Below are positions 37,666-47,318 of a stretch of DNA of 64,000 bases, in pieces. The position numbers were made by a program, and so were the translations under genes. Origin of the DNA: Rodentibacter sp. JRC1 (GTDB taxonomy: Bacteria; Pseudomonadota; Gammaproteobacteria; Enterobacterales; Pasteurellaceae). Every line of letters starts with the position of its first letter. Positions within the stretch are counted from its first letter, which is position 1. The stretch lies in contig NZ_BPWA01000001.1 of the NCBI RefSeq assembly GCF_020521555.1, forward strand, positions 186,001 through 250,000, written 5' to 3'. The notes under the pieces were generated by a model. That model ran no database searches. It saw only the letters and a list, made by a program, of their open reading frames with translations, and was not told the origin of the DNA.

Positions 37666-38997
37666 ATGTTAACCAGAATGTTATTTCAATCTTGGCGTTT
37701 TGGCATTAAGCGTAAATTATTAGCCATTATCACCCTGTTTTTAGCTGCCGGTTTAGTATCGGCACTGCTTGCGGTATCTATTGATATCGGCGATAAAATG
37801 GCAAAAGAGTTGAAATCTTACGGTGCGAATATTTTGATCGAACCGGCAAGCAATGCGGCACTACCGAATGAATTTAATACCGGCACGACACTTGCAAGCC
37901 AAGATTTTATTGATGAAAAAGAGCTGCCGAATATCAAAGATATTTTTTGGCGCAATAATATCGTGGGCTTTGCTCCGCAATTAAGCGCGATGGTGAACGC
38001 AGAAAAAACATCGGAAAAATCAACCGCACTTTTTGAACGCGTATCTATTCTTGGTACGTTTTTCGATCACAACATTGCCATTCCTGATGAAGAAGATTAT
38101 CACACCGGACAACGTATTATCAGCCCTTATTGGCAAGTGCAGGGTAATTGGGTAGATGATGCCGAAGATAATTTCGGCGGGCAAGTTCCCGTGCTTATCG
38201 GTGTACAACTTTCCGAACGCTACGGCTGGAAAATTGGCGATTCGTTGAATTTGAGTTATCAAGAAAATGATTTTAACCGCCAAAGTGCGGTTAAAATTCA
38301 GGGTATTTTAACTACCGGCGGAGCGGAAGATAATCAAATCGTGATGCCGTTGAGTGCTGCACAAACTCTACTCGGTTTAGAAGGCAAAATACAATCGGTA
38401 AAAGTCTCTGCACTTACAGTGCCGGAAAATTCACTCTCACGTAAAGCGCGGGCAAATACGGATGCTTTGGATGCGGAAGAATATGATCGTTGGTATTGCA
38501 CCGCTTACGTCTCTTCGATTTCTCACCAATTAGAGGAAGCGGTTTCCGGTGCGATCGTTCGCCCGATTTGGCAGGTTGCGGCATCAGAAGGTGTCGTTAT
38601 CGGCAAAATTCAATTATTGCTTGCTGTAGTCACTATCGCGGCTTTAGTTGCCGCCGCAATGGGTATAGCTTCATTAATGAGTTCCTCAATTATTGAACGG
38701 GCAAAAGAAATCGGCTTAATGAAAGCCTTGGGAGCATACCAATGGCAAATTGTCTTACTATTTTATTGCGAGGCAATTCTCAGTGCTCTTATCGGTGGTT
38801 CACTCGGTTGTATTGCCGGCTGGGGATTGGCAAAATTTATCGGCTCCGCATTGTTCGGCGCACCACTTGATTTTGCTTGGATCGTTATTCCCTGCGTATT
38901 GGTACTTTCCATTTTAATTGCACTGATTGGCACTTGGTTTCCGGCACATCGCATTGCCAAACTCTACCCGATTGAGGTACTTTATGGCAGACAATAG
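37666..38997 (+). CDS. FtsX/MacB-type ABC permease of the iron cluster, first copy
   Basis: The 443-residue permease has one N-terminal span (LLAIITLFLAAGLVSALLAV) and a periplasmic MacB-like domain of about 250 residues. Three C-terminal spans form an FtsX domain (MGIASLMSSSIIERAKEIGL; LMKALGAYQWQIVLLFYCEA). It pairs with the second permease and the ATPase downstream. In the Campylobacter p19 locus the same pair exists; MacB-like exporters do mechanotransmission rather than import. It starts two bases after the DUF2318 gene and overlaps the next gene by 14 bases. Confidence 0.88.
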   Translation: MLTRMLFQSWRFGIKRKLLAIITLFLAAGLVSALLAVSIDIGDKMAKELKSYGANILIEPASNAALPNEFNTGTTLASQDFIDEKELPNIKDIFWRNNIVGFAPQLSAMVNAEKTSEKSTALFERVSILGTFFDHNIAIPDEEDYHTGQRIISPYWQVQGNWVDDAEDNFGGQVPVLIGVQLSERYGWKIGDSLNLSYQENDFNRQSAVKIQGILTTGGAEDNQIVMPLSAAQTLLGLEGKIQSVKVSALTVPENSLSRKARANTDALDAEEYDRWYCTAYVSSISHQLEEAVSGAIVRPIWQVAASEGVVIGKIQLLLAVVTIAALVAAAMGIASLMSSSIIERAKEIGLMKALGAYQWQIVLLFYCEAILSALIGGSLGCIAGWGLAKFIGSALFGAPLDFAWIVIPCVLVLSILIALIGTWFPAHRIAKLYPIEVLYGRQ

Positions 38998-40117
38998 AAG
39001 TATGTTTTGGCGGTTGATTTTCCACTCGCTTCGCCTACGTTTACAACGCGTCCTGATTATTTTCACCGCCTTAACGGTTGGTGCGGGGATCGTAACCGCT
39101 ATGGCTGCCGTGTATTTCGACATTAATACAAAAATGAGCCAAGAACTACGCACTTTCGGTGCTAATTTTTATATCGGTTCTGCAAACGGTGAAATGATAG
39201 AAGTCAATCAACTTGATAATATTATTCGGCATGCACCACATGATCTCATCACCACGGCAAGCCCTTATCTTTATGGCGTGGCACGTAGTGAGCTGGAAAA
39301 AATCGTCATTATGGGCGTGCGTTTTGAGGGAATAAAGGCCCTAGCCCCTTATTGGCAAATTAACGGTTCTGCAATTAATGTAAGCTTTGATGATCGTAAT
39401 GCGATGATTGGCAAAAACCTTGCGGAAAGGCTCCACTTAAAACTTGGCGATAAATTACAGTTATCAAAAAATGCCGTAGAAAAACATCAATTTACCATTA
39501 AAGCCATTGTGGAAGCCGGTGATGCCACGGATAATATGTTAATCGTTAATTTGGAATTTGCACAAAACTGGCTGGAAAAAGAAGGGCTTGCGAATAATGC
39601 CCTACTCAACGTGAAAAATGAATCCGGCCAAGTAGAACAATTTGCGGATAACATAATGCAGCATTATAAAGATCTTGTGGCTCGCCCTATCCGTAAGGTA
39701 TCCGCTTCAGAGGGGCAAATTTTAGATAAAATCAAAGGGGTGATGGGATTGATTTCTTTCGTCATTTTAGTGCTTGCCACCCTCTGTGTGAACACCACAT
39801 TAATTGCTATTGTAGGGGAACGAGCCAAAGAATTTGCTCTGCAAAAAGCACTGGGTGCAAAGAGATCCGACATTATTAAACAAATTTGTACCGAAATCCT
39901 CATTATCGCCTGTGCAGCGATCGTGGTGGGGTTAGGGTTAGGTTATTTACTCGCACAGATTTTAGGTTTAACCGTATTTAAATCCTATATTGATATGCGA
40001 TTACCCGTGCTCCCGATTACCATTACACTTTCCCTATTCGTTGCATTTATTGCCGTGATTATTCCGACACGTAGCGCACTGAATATTCAAATGGCAAATG
40101 TATTAAAAGGTGAATAA
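38984..40117 (+). CDS. FtsX/MacB-type ABC permease of the iron cluster, second copy
   Basis: The start at 38984 (MADNRSMFWRLIFHS) is chosen for GAGG eight bases before it; a second ATG at 39002 is possible. The product of 377 residues repeats the layout of its neighbour: N-terminal span (VLIIFTALTVGAGIVTAMAA), periplasmic domain and three C-terminal spans with VGERAKEFALQKALGAKRSD. The two permeases are distant paralogues and probably form a heterodimer with the ATPase. The translational overlap with the preceding gene supports coupled synthesis. Confidence 0.88.
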   Translation: MADNRSMFWRLIFHSLRLRLQRVLIIFTALTVGAGIVTAMAAVYFDINTKMSQELRTFGANFYIGSANGEMIEVNQLDNIIRHAPHDLITTASPYLYGVARSELEKIVIMGVRFEGIKALAPYWQINGSAINVSFDDRNAMIGKNLAERLHLKLGDKLQLSKNAVEKHQFTIKAIVEAGDATDNMLIVNLEFAQNWLEKEGLANNALLNVKNESGQVEQFADNIMQHYKDLVARPIRKVSASEGQILDKIKGVMGLISFVILVLATLCVNTTLIAIVGERAKEFALQKALGAKRSDIIKQICTEILIIACAAIVVGLGLGYLLAQILGLTVFKSYIDMRLPVLPITITLSLFVAFIAVIIPTRSALNIQMANVLKGE

Positions 40118-40138
40118 AAGAAAAAATCAGAGAAAACT

Positions 40139-40810
40139 ATGACCCAATTTGTGATCGAAACTCAACATTTATACAAACGCTTCGGGCAAGTTACAGCCCT
40201 TGAAGACATTAATATTCAAATTAAGCAAGGGGAATTTGTTGCTATTATGGGGGCATCCGGTTCCGGAAAAACAACTTTGATGAACATACTCACCGGATTA
40301 GATACCGCCAGCGAAGGGAAAGTGATCTTAGACGGTGTGGATGCCGCACAGCTAGATGAAATCGGTCGTCAGCGTTTTCGTGCGGAAAAAATCGGTTTAG
40401 TATTCCAACAATTCCATCTTATTCCTTACTTAACCGCGCTTGAGAATGTAATGCTGTCTCAGCATTACCACAGCGTAATTGATGAAGCGGCAGCCAAAGC
40501 CGTACTGGAACAAGTGGGGTTAGGACATCGTATTGATCATCGCCCCAGCCAGTTGTCCGGAGGAGAGCAACAGCGCGTATGTATCGCACGCGCCTTAGTG
40601 AACCAACCACCGGTTATTTTTGCCGATGAACCCACCGGTAATTTAGATGAAAAAAATGAAGCTTTAGTGTTGGATCTATTACAACAATTAAATCATCAAG
40701 GCAGAACCATTGTGATGGTTACTCACAATCCGGAACTCGGTGAACTCACCAATCGCACCATTTATCTTCAACACGGTAAATTTTTACGGGAACAACAAAA
40801 TGAACATTAA
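40139..40810 (+). CDS. ABC transporter ATPase of the iron cluster (MacB/LolD type)
   Basis: The 223-residue cytoplasmic ATPase has Walker [13 protein letters not shown], signature [15 protein letters not shown], Walker [16 protein letters not shown] and the H-loop MVTHNPEL. It is of the subfamily that powers FtsX-like permeases. It follows the two permeases by 21 bases and overlaps the thioredoxin-like gene by 11 bases, so it belongs to the same operon. Confidence 0.93.
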   Translation: MTQFVIETQHLYKRFGQVTALEDINIQIKQGEFVAIMGASGSGKTTLMNILTGLDTASEGKVILDGVDAAQLDEIGRQRFRAEKIGLVFQQFHLIPYLTALENVMLSQHYHSVIDEAAAKAVLEQVGLGHRIDHRPSQLSGGEQQRVCIARALVNQPPVIFADEPTGNLDEKNEALVLDLLQQLNHQGRTIVMVTHNPELGELTNRTIYLQHGKFLREQQNEH

Positions 40811-41282
40811 TTTATTATTCAAATCCTTATTCTTAAGTGCGGTCGTTTTCGGCACGGTTTCTTGCAAAGAGGAAACAGCAGCTCTCGGTAAACACGCACC
40901 GGAGATTGCCGCCTATGATTTACAAGGTAAACAAGTGAATTTGCAGGATTGGCAAGGCACTCGCTTACTCACTTTTTGGTCGGAAACTTGCGGCCACTGC
41001 ATTGTTGAACTTAAAGAATTTGAAAAACTTGCAACATTGTATCCAAATAAAGTGCAGCTTATTGCAATTAATGTGGACGGTGAAAAGATGGATACGAAAG
41101 CAATAGTCGCCAAACACCAACTCACTCAAACAGTGATTAAAGATCAAATGAAAATCACTGCCGAGCGCTATCAATTAGTCGGTACCCCCACTTCATTCAT
41201 TATTGACGAAAAAGGCAATATTCAAGCAAAATTTGAAGGAAAAATCCCTCAACAAGAACTGGATAAATTATTCAAAGGATAA
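40800..41282 (+). CDS. TlpA/thioredoxin-like lipoprotein
   Basis: The start at 40800 ([20 protein letters not shown]) is chosen over the longer frame because it gives a clean lipoprotein signal ending in VSC near residue 22. The 160-residue product has the TlpA/AhpC-like fold. Its active site is CGHC in LLTFWSETCGHCIVEL, and GTPTSFIIDEKGNIQ holds the cis-proline. It is anchored on the periplasmic side and should keep cysteines of a partner, such as the DUF2318 domain, reduced. Similar thioredoxin-like genes close the Campylobacter p19 cluster. An uptake signal codes part of the signal peptide (SAVVF). Confidence 0.9.
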   Translation: MNINLLFKSLFLSAVVFGTVSCKEETAALGKHAPEIAAYDLQGKQVNLQDWQGTRLLTFWSETCGHCIVELKEFEKLATLYPNKVQLIAINVDGEKMDTKAIVAKHQLTQTVIKDQMKITAERYQLVGTPTSFIIDEKGNIQAKFEGKIPQQELDKLFKG

Positions 41283-41300
41283 AGATTTAAAGCAAAAAAT

Positions 41301-41618
41301 ATGAAACGATTTTACTTAATTATCAGCACACTATTCGGGATTGCTTTTTTTGCGCAAGCAGAAGTACCAACAAATACTGATTTCAGCAAAGCAGAAAAAA
41401 TTTATAAACGTTCCTGTGCGACCTGCCACGGAAAACGTGGTGAAAAACCTGCAATGGGCGAATCAAAAATCATCAATCAATTAAAAACAGAAACGATTTC
41501 GACCGCACTTTTAGAACGCAAAAACGGAAAAATTATCGGAGCCGGAAATCCGGCAAAACAGCGTTTAAGCGAGGAGGAAATTAAAGCTTTGTCTGAATTT
41601 ATTCCGACATTAAAATAA
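41301..41618 (+). CDS. Small periplasmic c-type cytochrome
   Basis: The 105-residue protein has a signal peptide (MKRFYLIISTLFGIAFFAQA) and one haem-attachment motif, CATCH, at residues 39-43 in IYKRSCATCHGKRGEKPAMG. This is cytochrome class I, with MG as a possible distal methionine ligand and a short C-terminal helix (LSEEEIKALSEFIPTL). It starts 18 bases after the thioredoxin-like gene, on the same strand, as the last member of the iron cluster. A cytochrome is not part of the cluster as I know it in E. coli or Campylobacter. It may accept electrons in iron oxidation or reduction, which is inference. Confidence 0.88.
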   Translation: MKRFYLIISTLFGIAFFAQAEVPTNTDFSKAEKIYKRSCATCHGKRGEKPAMGESKIINQLKTETISTALLERKNGKIIGAGNPAKQRLSEEEIKALSEFIPTLK

Positions 41619-41722
41619 ATGTCTTGAAATTTTTTTAAACTAATATCAGAATATGGGGTCTCAAAGGAGATTGGCATTTATCGCCAAGAAATTATTCTTA
41701 ATTTTAATGTAAAGGATTATTT

Positions 41723-42304
41723 ATGAACAAATTTACTAAAATTAGTGCAACAGCATTATTCGCTTTATTTTTAACCGCTTGTGAAAAACCGGCAGACAAA
41801 GCGGCTGAAACGGCAAAACCGGAAACAGCACAAACAGTAGAGACGGCTAAACCGGCAATGAGTGCGGAAGAGCAAGAAAAAGCAGACTACGAAAAATTAA
41901 TTGCATGGAACCAAGCTGAAGGCGCGATGCAAGCTCAAAACACACAAAAACTACAGCAAGAATTAAATGCTGCCGCTGAAGCTAAAGATGAAAACAAAGT
42001 GAAAGCGGCAATTGAAGAATATAACAAAACCGTTCAAGCAACTATCGCAAGTTTAGACGGTGTTGATATTAAATCCGAGTCAATCAACGCGGCAAAAGCG
42101 AAAACAAAAGAGGTTTTAACTCTTGCAAGTCAATTATTGGTTGATCAAGTAAATGTAAAAACTGAAGCTGATAAAAAAGCTTATGCTGAAAAAGCGGCTA
42201 AATTACAAACTGAAATGAAGGCTTTAGCACAACTTAGCGCACAAATTGAAGCAAAATTCAACCCTGCTCCGGCTCAAACACCGGCAGCACCGGCAGCAAA
42301 ATAG
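41723..42304 (+). CDS. Putative lipoprotein, Ala/Lys/Glu-rich
   Basis: The 193-residue protein has a lipoprotein signal (MNKFTKISATALFALFLTAC, cysteine 20). A low-complexity linker rich in Lys, Pro, Thr and Ala follows, then a long helical region (about 50-180; KLQQELNAAAEAKDENKVKA) and a Pro/Ala tail. It looks like a small surface or periplasmic helical lipoprotein. I recognise no defined function. AAAGGATTATTT precedes the ATG. It is probably its own transcription unit, since about 100 bases separate it from the cytochrome. Confidence 0.8.
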   Translation: MNKFTKISATALFALFLTACEKPADKAAETAKPETAQTVETAKPAMSAEEQEKADYEKLIAWNQAEGAMQAQNTQKLQQELNAAAEAKDENKVKAAIEEYNKTVQATIASLDGVDIKSESINAAKAKTKEVLTLASQLLVDQVNVKTEADKKAYAEKAAKLQTEMKALAQLSAQIEAKFNPAPAQTPAAPAAK

Positions 42305-42318
42305 TTTATCTTTAAACT

Positions 42319-42352
42319 AAAAACAGCGGTCAAATTGGCCGCTGTTTTTTTA
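42319..42352. terminator. Bidirectional terminator between lipoprotein gene and mltB
   Basis: AAAACAGCGGTC and GGCCGCTGTTTT form a twelve-pair stem with one wobble pair. T and A runs lie on the two sides. It overlaps the mltB stop region. Confidence 0.8.
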
Positions 42353-43456
42353 TAGCCCAAGCCTCTCTTTAATACGATCTGCAAACATTCCGATACTTAC
42401 TGCAAAATAGTTCGATCTGTTCCAATCTAAGATAGTACGGAAATTGTTTGAAACCAAAAACGCTCGTCCTACTTTCTTATCCGGACGAACAAGCCAAAGA
42501 TCCGTATGAGAAAGCGCGCTTAATTTTACTTGTTCTTGCGCACTAAAGCCAATCGGAATTACACCGAGTGATTGCCATGAACTAAGCGAACGGGCTTTAT
42601 TTTTCTCAATTCCTGTAAGGGATAAATCAATCGGTTGATTCAATGTTACTTCCATCCCCCAAGGCAATTTATCGTTCCAACCTACCGAATGCAAATAGTT
42701 TGCAATAGAAGCAAAGGTATCAAATTGATTTGTCCAAATATCTTTCACTCCGTCATCATTACCATCCGCCGCATAATTTAAAAAAGCACTCGGCATAAAT
42801 TGGGTTTGCCCCATTGCCCCCGCCCATGATCCCAACATTCTATGACGTTGAATATGATCACGCTCTAACATTTTCATCGCATTCACAAATTCTTTACTAA
42901 ACAATGTTTCACGTCTGCCGTCAAAAGCTAATGTCGCCAAAACGGAAAGAACATCATAACTGCCTTGATAATGCCCGAAGCTGCTTTCCATACCCCATAA
43001 TGCCAGCAAATATTCTTGCTGCACACCATAACGTCGGCTTGCCCGTTGCAATGGTACTTGCACTTCCCAATAGCGTTCTTCTGCCACATCTACTTTATTA
43101 TTGGTTAGCACTTTATTGAGATAATTTGTCGTGCCATTTGGATTTAATACCGGTGCTTGACTTGGAGCACGCTTTATAGCTCTTCCTGCTTGAGCACGAT
43201 CCAATCCCACTGCTTTTTCGATGTATTGAATATTATTTTGCGCATTTAATACCGATCCCGATACCCCTTCAACCGCGGCTTTACCTTTTAAGAATTGAAC
43301 ATAATCGTTAAAGTTATCAGGGGTTCGAGGTTTATTGTAAACAGAATGACTGCTAACCATTGGAATTTTTGTTGTAGAAGAATTTTGCGTATTAGCGGAA
43401 CACCCCACAATGAAACAAGATAAAAGTGCGGTCGATATTAGCGAAATTTTTTTCAT
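42350..43456 (-). CDS. mltB: Membrane-bound lytic murein transglycosylase B
   Basis: This lipoprotein enzyme cleaves peptidoglycan glycan strands to form anhydromuramic ends. The start at 43456 (MKKISLISTALLSCFIVGCS) has AAAGGAAATCGA before it and gives 368 residues, close to E. coli MltB; a longer frame to 43474 exists. The lipobox ends in cysteine 19. The catalytic glutamate sits in LWGMESSFGHYQGSYDVL. AGAMGQTQFMPSAFLNYAAD and the C-terminal FRTILDWNRSNYFAVSIGMF are family marks. An uptake signal encodes STALL in the signal peptide. Confidence 0.95.
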   Translation of the reverse strand: MKKISLISTALLSCFIVGCSANTQNSSTTKIPMVSSHSVYNKPRTPDNFNDYVQFLKGKAAVEGVSGSVLNAQNNIQYIEKAVGLDRAQAGRAIKRAPSQAPVLNPNGTTNYLNKVLTNNKVDVAEERYWEVQVPLQRASRRYGVQQEYLLALWGMESSFGHYQGSYDVLSVLATLAFDGRRETLFSKEFVNAMKMLERDHIQRHRMLGSWAGAMGQTQFMPSAFLNYAADGNDDGVKDIWTNQFDTFASIANYLHSVGWNDKLPWGMEVTLNQPIDLSLTGIEKNKARSLSSWQSLGVIPIGFSAQEQVKLSALSHTDLWLVRPDKKVGRAFLVSNNFRTILDWNRSNYFAVSIGMFADRIKERLGL

Positions 43457-43516
43457 TCGATTTCCTTTAATCATTAAAATACAAATAGGCTTCCCTTTAA
43501 TAAAAAGAGAAAATTT

Positions 43517-44323
43517 TTATTTTCTCAAAAACTTATGATAAACCGTCTTCAATAATGACGTCGGCAATAAACGCGAACCGAAACGTAAAGCAAAGGTAAC
43601 CAAACCGGATATCAAGCCTTGAACCCCCAAACGATATTTTAATTTAAACAAACGCCATTCAGCCTTGGCTTGCTCCAGACCACGGCGACGCCCTACCATA
43701 CCATTTCCTACGCGTGCATAAACCAAAATATCCGGTAAATTCGCCACAGGCTTGCCTTGTGCTACCAGTTTTATCCACAAATAATAATCTTCTTGCAAAT
43801 CTTCATAACCGCCACAATGAATGACCGCACTTTTTTGATATGCCACCGTCATATGATTAAACGGACAACGTTTTTGGGTAAAACTGACAATATCCTGCAT
43901 CTGTGTCGGTACGTTGCGATAAGCCACAATATCCTTCACATTCTCACCAAATTCGGCAATTTGCCCGCCGAAAATAATAGTTTCAGGATTTCGTTCAATA
44001 AATGCGGCTTGTTTTTCAAAACGATGCGGTACACAAATATCATCCGTATCCATACGAAAAACCCAATTATGTGAACAATGTCTTAATCCCTCATTTAAAG
44101 CTTTGCCCAATCCCAGATTTTGTGGCAATTTCACTAATTTTAACGGCAATTTCGATTCAAATTCCGATACAACGGCCTCTAATTCCGTTGTTACCCCACC
44201 ATCAAACACTAAAACGATTTCATCGGCTTGATGAGTTTGTATTACCAAACTTTCAAAACATTCTCTTAAATATTGCGGTTTTTCCTTAATATATAAGGAC
44301 ATTAAAACTGAAAATTTCATCAC
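43517..44323 (-). CDS. Family 2 glycosyltransferase (AmsE/LsgF-like)
   Basis: The 268-residue GT-A enzyme has the N-terminal KFSVLMSLYIKEKPQYLREC, VLVFDGGVTTELEA and a DxD-type motif in FRMDTDDICVPHRF near residue 93. QEDYYLWIKLVAQGKPVANL is the acceptor-side signature typical of galactosyltransferases like AmsE and H. influenzae LsgF. The C-terminal part is more basic and hydrophobic and may touch the membrane. It should add a hexose to a lipid-linked or lipooligosaccharide acceptor; donor and linkage are not deducible. It is the last gene of the minus-strand glycan run. Confidence 0.85.
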   Translation of the reverse strand: MMKFSVLMSLYIKEKPQYLRECFESLVIQTHQADEIVLVFDGGVTTELEAVVSEFESKLPLKLVKLPQNLGLGKALNEGLRHCSHNWVFRMDTDDICVPHRFEKQAAFIERNPETIIFGGQIAEFGENVKDIVAYRNVPTQMQDIVSFTQKRCPFNHMTVAYQKSAVIHCGGYEDLQEDYYLWIKLVAQGKPVANLPDILVYARVGNGMVGRRRGLEQAKAEWRLFKLKYRLGVQGLISGLVTFALRFGSRLLPTSLLKTVYHKFLRK

Positions 44324-44359
44324 TACCCTTTCACTATCGAATTTCTATAATGACAACGC

Positions 44360-45241
44360 TTATACAAAACGCTTCAAATGAATTGCCAATTTTGGAGAAA
44401 TCAATACCACCAATGCAATGATCAACGGTTTAATACTTTTTGTTTGCTTGAAGATCTCAAAATAATATTTCGCAGCTTTTCTTGATAAATTCATCACCTG
44501 CGGATATGCCAACATATATTGGGCATTAATGGCAAAATTGCGCGCTTGTTCCTCTGTTTCAATATAATGCGTTTGAATGTAATCAATGGCTTTTTGCGTA
44601 TGAGTGGTATCCGTTGAAACACTAGAACGTTTTGTATGGAATGTACAATGGGTTAGCGGTTCATCTACTTTATAAGGTTTGAAAGCCGGCTCTTTTATTA
44701 ATTTCAACAAAAAATCATAATCTTCCAGTGAACGAAGTGCGGTCGATAATCCGCCTATTTTTAAGAAAAGATCTTTCTTCACGGTAATCATCGGCATTCC
44801 ACCTATTTTGTTGGCAAGTAAAAGGCGTTCAATGTTAATCTCTTTCGGTTCAATCGGGTGTGTCACATAACTAAAGCCTTCATTTATCATTTCACATTTT
44901 GCCGGATGATAAATAAAGTTAATATCAGGGTGAGCAGTAATAACTTTCTCCAAATCTTCACATTTGTGATGAACAAAACGATCATCATCATCCAAAAATA
45001 GCAACCATTCAGCCTTTGCCATACGTGCGCCGATATTACGGCTTTCAGCCGCTCCTTGATTGGTTTCATTACGAATAATGCGTACCTCAAAAGGATAAGT
45101 TTTGTTTAGCACGACAGGTAATTTTGAACAATCATCCACAATTACTACTTCAAAATTCCGAATGCTTTGCTGTTCCAAACTTTCCAGCAATGCCGGAATG
45201 TCTTCTTCTCGATTATAAGATGGCACAATAATGCTAAACAT
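44360..45241 (-). CDS. Family 2 glycosyltransferase (LsgE-like)
   Basis: The 293-residue GT2 enzyme starts MFSIIVPSYNREEDIPALLE and has VVIVDDCSKLPVV. The metal-binding DDD motif is in WLLFLDDDDRFVHHKCEDLE near residue 95, and LRSLEDYDFLLKLIKEP carries the ED motif of the active site. It overlaps the Wzy-like gene upstream by eight bases and runs in one operon with it. It builds part of the oligosaccharide unit; substrate unknown. Confidence 0.85.
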   Translation of the reverse strand: MFSIIVPSYNREEDIPALLESLEQQSIRNFEVVIVDDCSKLPVVLNKTYPFEVRIIRNETNQGAAESRNIGARMAKAEWLLFLDDDDRFVHHKCEDLEKVITAHPDINFIYHPAKCEMINEGFSYVTHPIEPKEINIERLLLANKIGGMPMITVKKDLFLKIGGLSTALRSLEDYDFLLKLIKEPAFKPYKVDEPLTHCTFHTKRSSVSTDTTHTQKAIDYIQTHYIETEEQARNFAINAQYMLAYPQVMNLSRKAAKYYFEIFKQTKSIKPLIIALVVLISPKLAIHLKRFV

Positions 45242-46433
45242 ACTTTGCCTCCTTTTGTTTTAAGAAAATCCATTGTTTGCCGTGCGAACCGAATAACGAC
45301 AAAAACATCAACATAATAAACATAATCCCCGGAAAGGCAAAAGTATCGGCTTTTATGTTGCAAGCTGTGAGAATAACAAATGTGGAAAGAATAAATTTCC
45401 AACTACCGTCAAACCAATTCAATGCAACTTTTCGCACAAAATAAAATGTAACGAAAAAACACACCAAAGCATAAAATACGCCGCCATATAAAATTTGGCG
45501 TAGAAAACCGGAATCCGTATTGCCATAATAACGCCCCACTTCCGACTGCCCTGTCATGTACATTCCATCACCCGTGATAAATTGCTTCAAGGTTGGTAAA
45601 AATAAGTGATTTTTCATTAAAGTGTCTGTGGAAGAACTCACCAAACCTGCGCCATGAAGCAGATTGATAACCGGCTCTAGCGCGTGCGCTACATAAGGAT
45701 TGTAAGGAACGAAATAAGCCAATCCAAGCACCAATACGGCAAAAATACTCAAAGGCAGAACATATCGCCACTTAAAATACACGGCGATACTCACCACGGA
45801 AAGTAATAAAAAAGTTCTGCCTGAAATCAACCCGATACACAATATCAAAAACACGAAAACGCTCGGAATAACATTATGTTTTGCATTGTAAGCCAGTAAA
45901 AAATGGAACAAAACGAGGTAAAACAAACTTAATTGAAAAAATGCCGTAGCAGTTAGGTTATACAAACGATATTCCTGTTCTGAACCATAAAAACGTGCCG
46001 GTAAAACCGCATTGGTAGAAAGCAGGAAATCCACTAAAAATGAAACACCAAACAAGGCGGCAACACCTAGCACAAACTGTATAATCACACCGATTTGAAG
46101 ATCCCGTACCATACGTTTCTGCCCGTTAGGCATCGCATAAAACGCGTTATAAAGTCCAATACCAAAGATAAATAGAATCAGCCCTTTCAAATACATCATA
46201 ATGACGGAAAAATCTCTCGTACCGTTTATCAATAATGGAATTACACTCAGCACAATCAACCCGACAAGTACCGCAAGACTATCCAAGGGAATAATAATCC
46301 CTTGTCTACATTGCTTTTTCATATAACGATACGCCAACAGAATAACAGCCGCTAAACCTGCCACAACCGACATACGCACTACGTGAAAAAACCAAGGATC
46401 ATAAATATAAAAAAAGTTAAAAAGTGCGGTCAT
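45234..46433 (-). CDS. O-antigen polymerase/ligase-like membrane protein (Wzy/WaaL type)
   Basis: The 399-residue integral membrane protein has about eleven hydrophobic spans and a large polar loop around residues 240-310 (SSTDTLMKNHLFLPTLKQFI, GQSEVGRYYGNTDSGFLRQI). Long periplasmic loops of this sort are seen in Wzy polymerases and WaaL ligases, which share little sequence. Its place between glycosyltransferases and opposite a Wzx-like flippase favours a Wzy role. It starts directly after the GT25 gene and overlaps the next gene. The function is inferred from topology and context. Confidence 0.7.
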   Translation of the reverse strand: MTALFNFFYIYDPWFFHVVRMSVVAGLAAVILLAYRYMKKQCRQGIIIPLDSLAVLVGLIVLSVIPLLINGTRDFSVIMMYLKGLILFIFGIGLYNAFYAMPNGQKRMVRDLQIGVIIQFVLGVAALFGVSFLVDFLLSTNAVLPARFYGSEQEYRLYNLTATAFFQLSLFYLVLFHFLLAYNAKHNVIPSVFVFLILCIGLISGRTFLLLSVVSIAVYFKWRYVLPLSIFAVLVLGLAYFVPYNPYVAHALEPVINLLHGAGLVSSSTDTLMKNHLFLPTLKQFITGDGMYMTGQSEVGRYYGNTDSGFLRQILYGGVFYALVCFFVTFYFVRKVALNWFDGSWKFILSTFVILTACNIKADTFAFPGIMFIMLMFLSLFGSHGKQWIFLKQKEAKYV

Positions 46434-47204
46434 TTATTTTCCTAAATTTTTCTGAATCGCCATTAATTTTTTCAGCGGATATTTAATCAATTTTTTCACT
46501 AAATTATTTGCTTGAGAACCGCGAATCGCTTCCAAATTGCTCGTTAACTGTGGATTTTCAATCACCATTAAAGGACGCACCACTTGGTTTTGTAAAGCAA
46601 ACTCTGTTTCAAATAATAAAAAATCATCGGCAAGCCAAAAAGGTTTAACTTGTTCAAGTCGCGTCAAAAAAGTACGGGCTGCCGATTTTTTAATTAAATA
46701 CCCCACTGTACCGGCAAAATAACTTTTATAAGGGTAAGCATAAGTTATACCTCCTGCTTTATGACGAAGAAAAGAGAAGGTTGTGGGATAATTAATTTCT
46801 AATTCCGAATCATCAAAAGTCGCAATTTTTGATTGTCCGATCAAGACAATGGGCATTTCATTTTTTTGCGATAAAAGTGCGGTCAAATTTTGCTGAAAAT
46901 TTGGCGCAAACAGCGCATCATCTTCACATACAAGTACATAATCATCTTCGGCGACGTTTTCATCCGCTACAATCAAACGATACACCTCTAGATGGCTTAG
47001 GGTACAGCCAATCTCACCTTTAGTGACTTTACGCCCGTAATGCCGTTCAAATTCGTTTAAATCGAATTTTTCGTCCAGCTCGTCCCACTCAAGCTGCATC
47101 GTATTCAACGCAGAAAAAATGCGAAAATCCGCTGTATCCGGTTGCAAGAAAAAAAGCTCACGACGCTGCACATCTTTATCAAGGGAAATCAAATATTTAT
47201 TCAT
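46434..47204 (-). CDS. Family 25 lipooligosaccharide glycosyltransferase
   Basis: The 256-residue GT25 enzyme is of the kind used for Haemophilus and Neisseria lipooligosaccharide. It begins [20 protein letters not shown] and continues with [20 protein letters not shown]. The central acidic motif is in [19 protein letters not shown] near residue 93, and [19 protein letters not shown] follows. Members transfer galactose or glucose. It is the first gene of the minus-strand run. The divergent region with the flippase gene contains an uptake-signal hairpin. Confidence 0.88.
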   Translation of the reverse strand: MNKYLISLDKDVQRRELFFLQPDTADFRIFSALNTMQLEWDELDEKFDLNEFERHYGRKVTKGEIGCTLSHLEVYRLIVADENVAEDDYVLVCEDDALFAPNFQQNLTALLSQKNEMPIVLIGQSKIATFDDSELEINYPTTFSFLRHKAGGITYAYPYKSYFAGTVGYLIKKSAARTFLTRLEQVKPFWLADDFLLFETEFALQNQVVRPLMVIENPQLTSNLEAIRGSQANNLVKKLIKYPLKKLMAIQKNLGK

Positions 47205-47318
47205 AATTATCTCGATTAATTTATACCGCCTATTTGATTAGAAAAATTTCAAATAGTTGCATAAAAGGCTGCTGATTATACTAAAAGATAAGTAAAATTG
47301 GCATTGGGTTAAAAAAAG

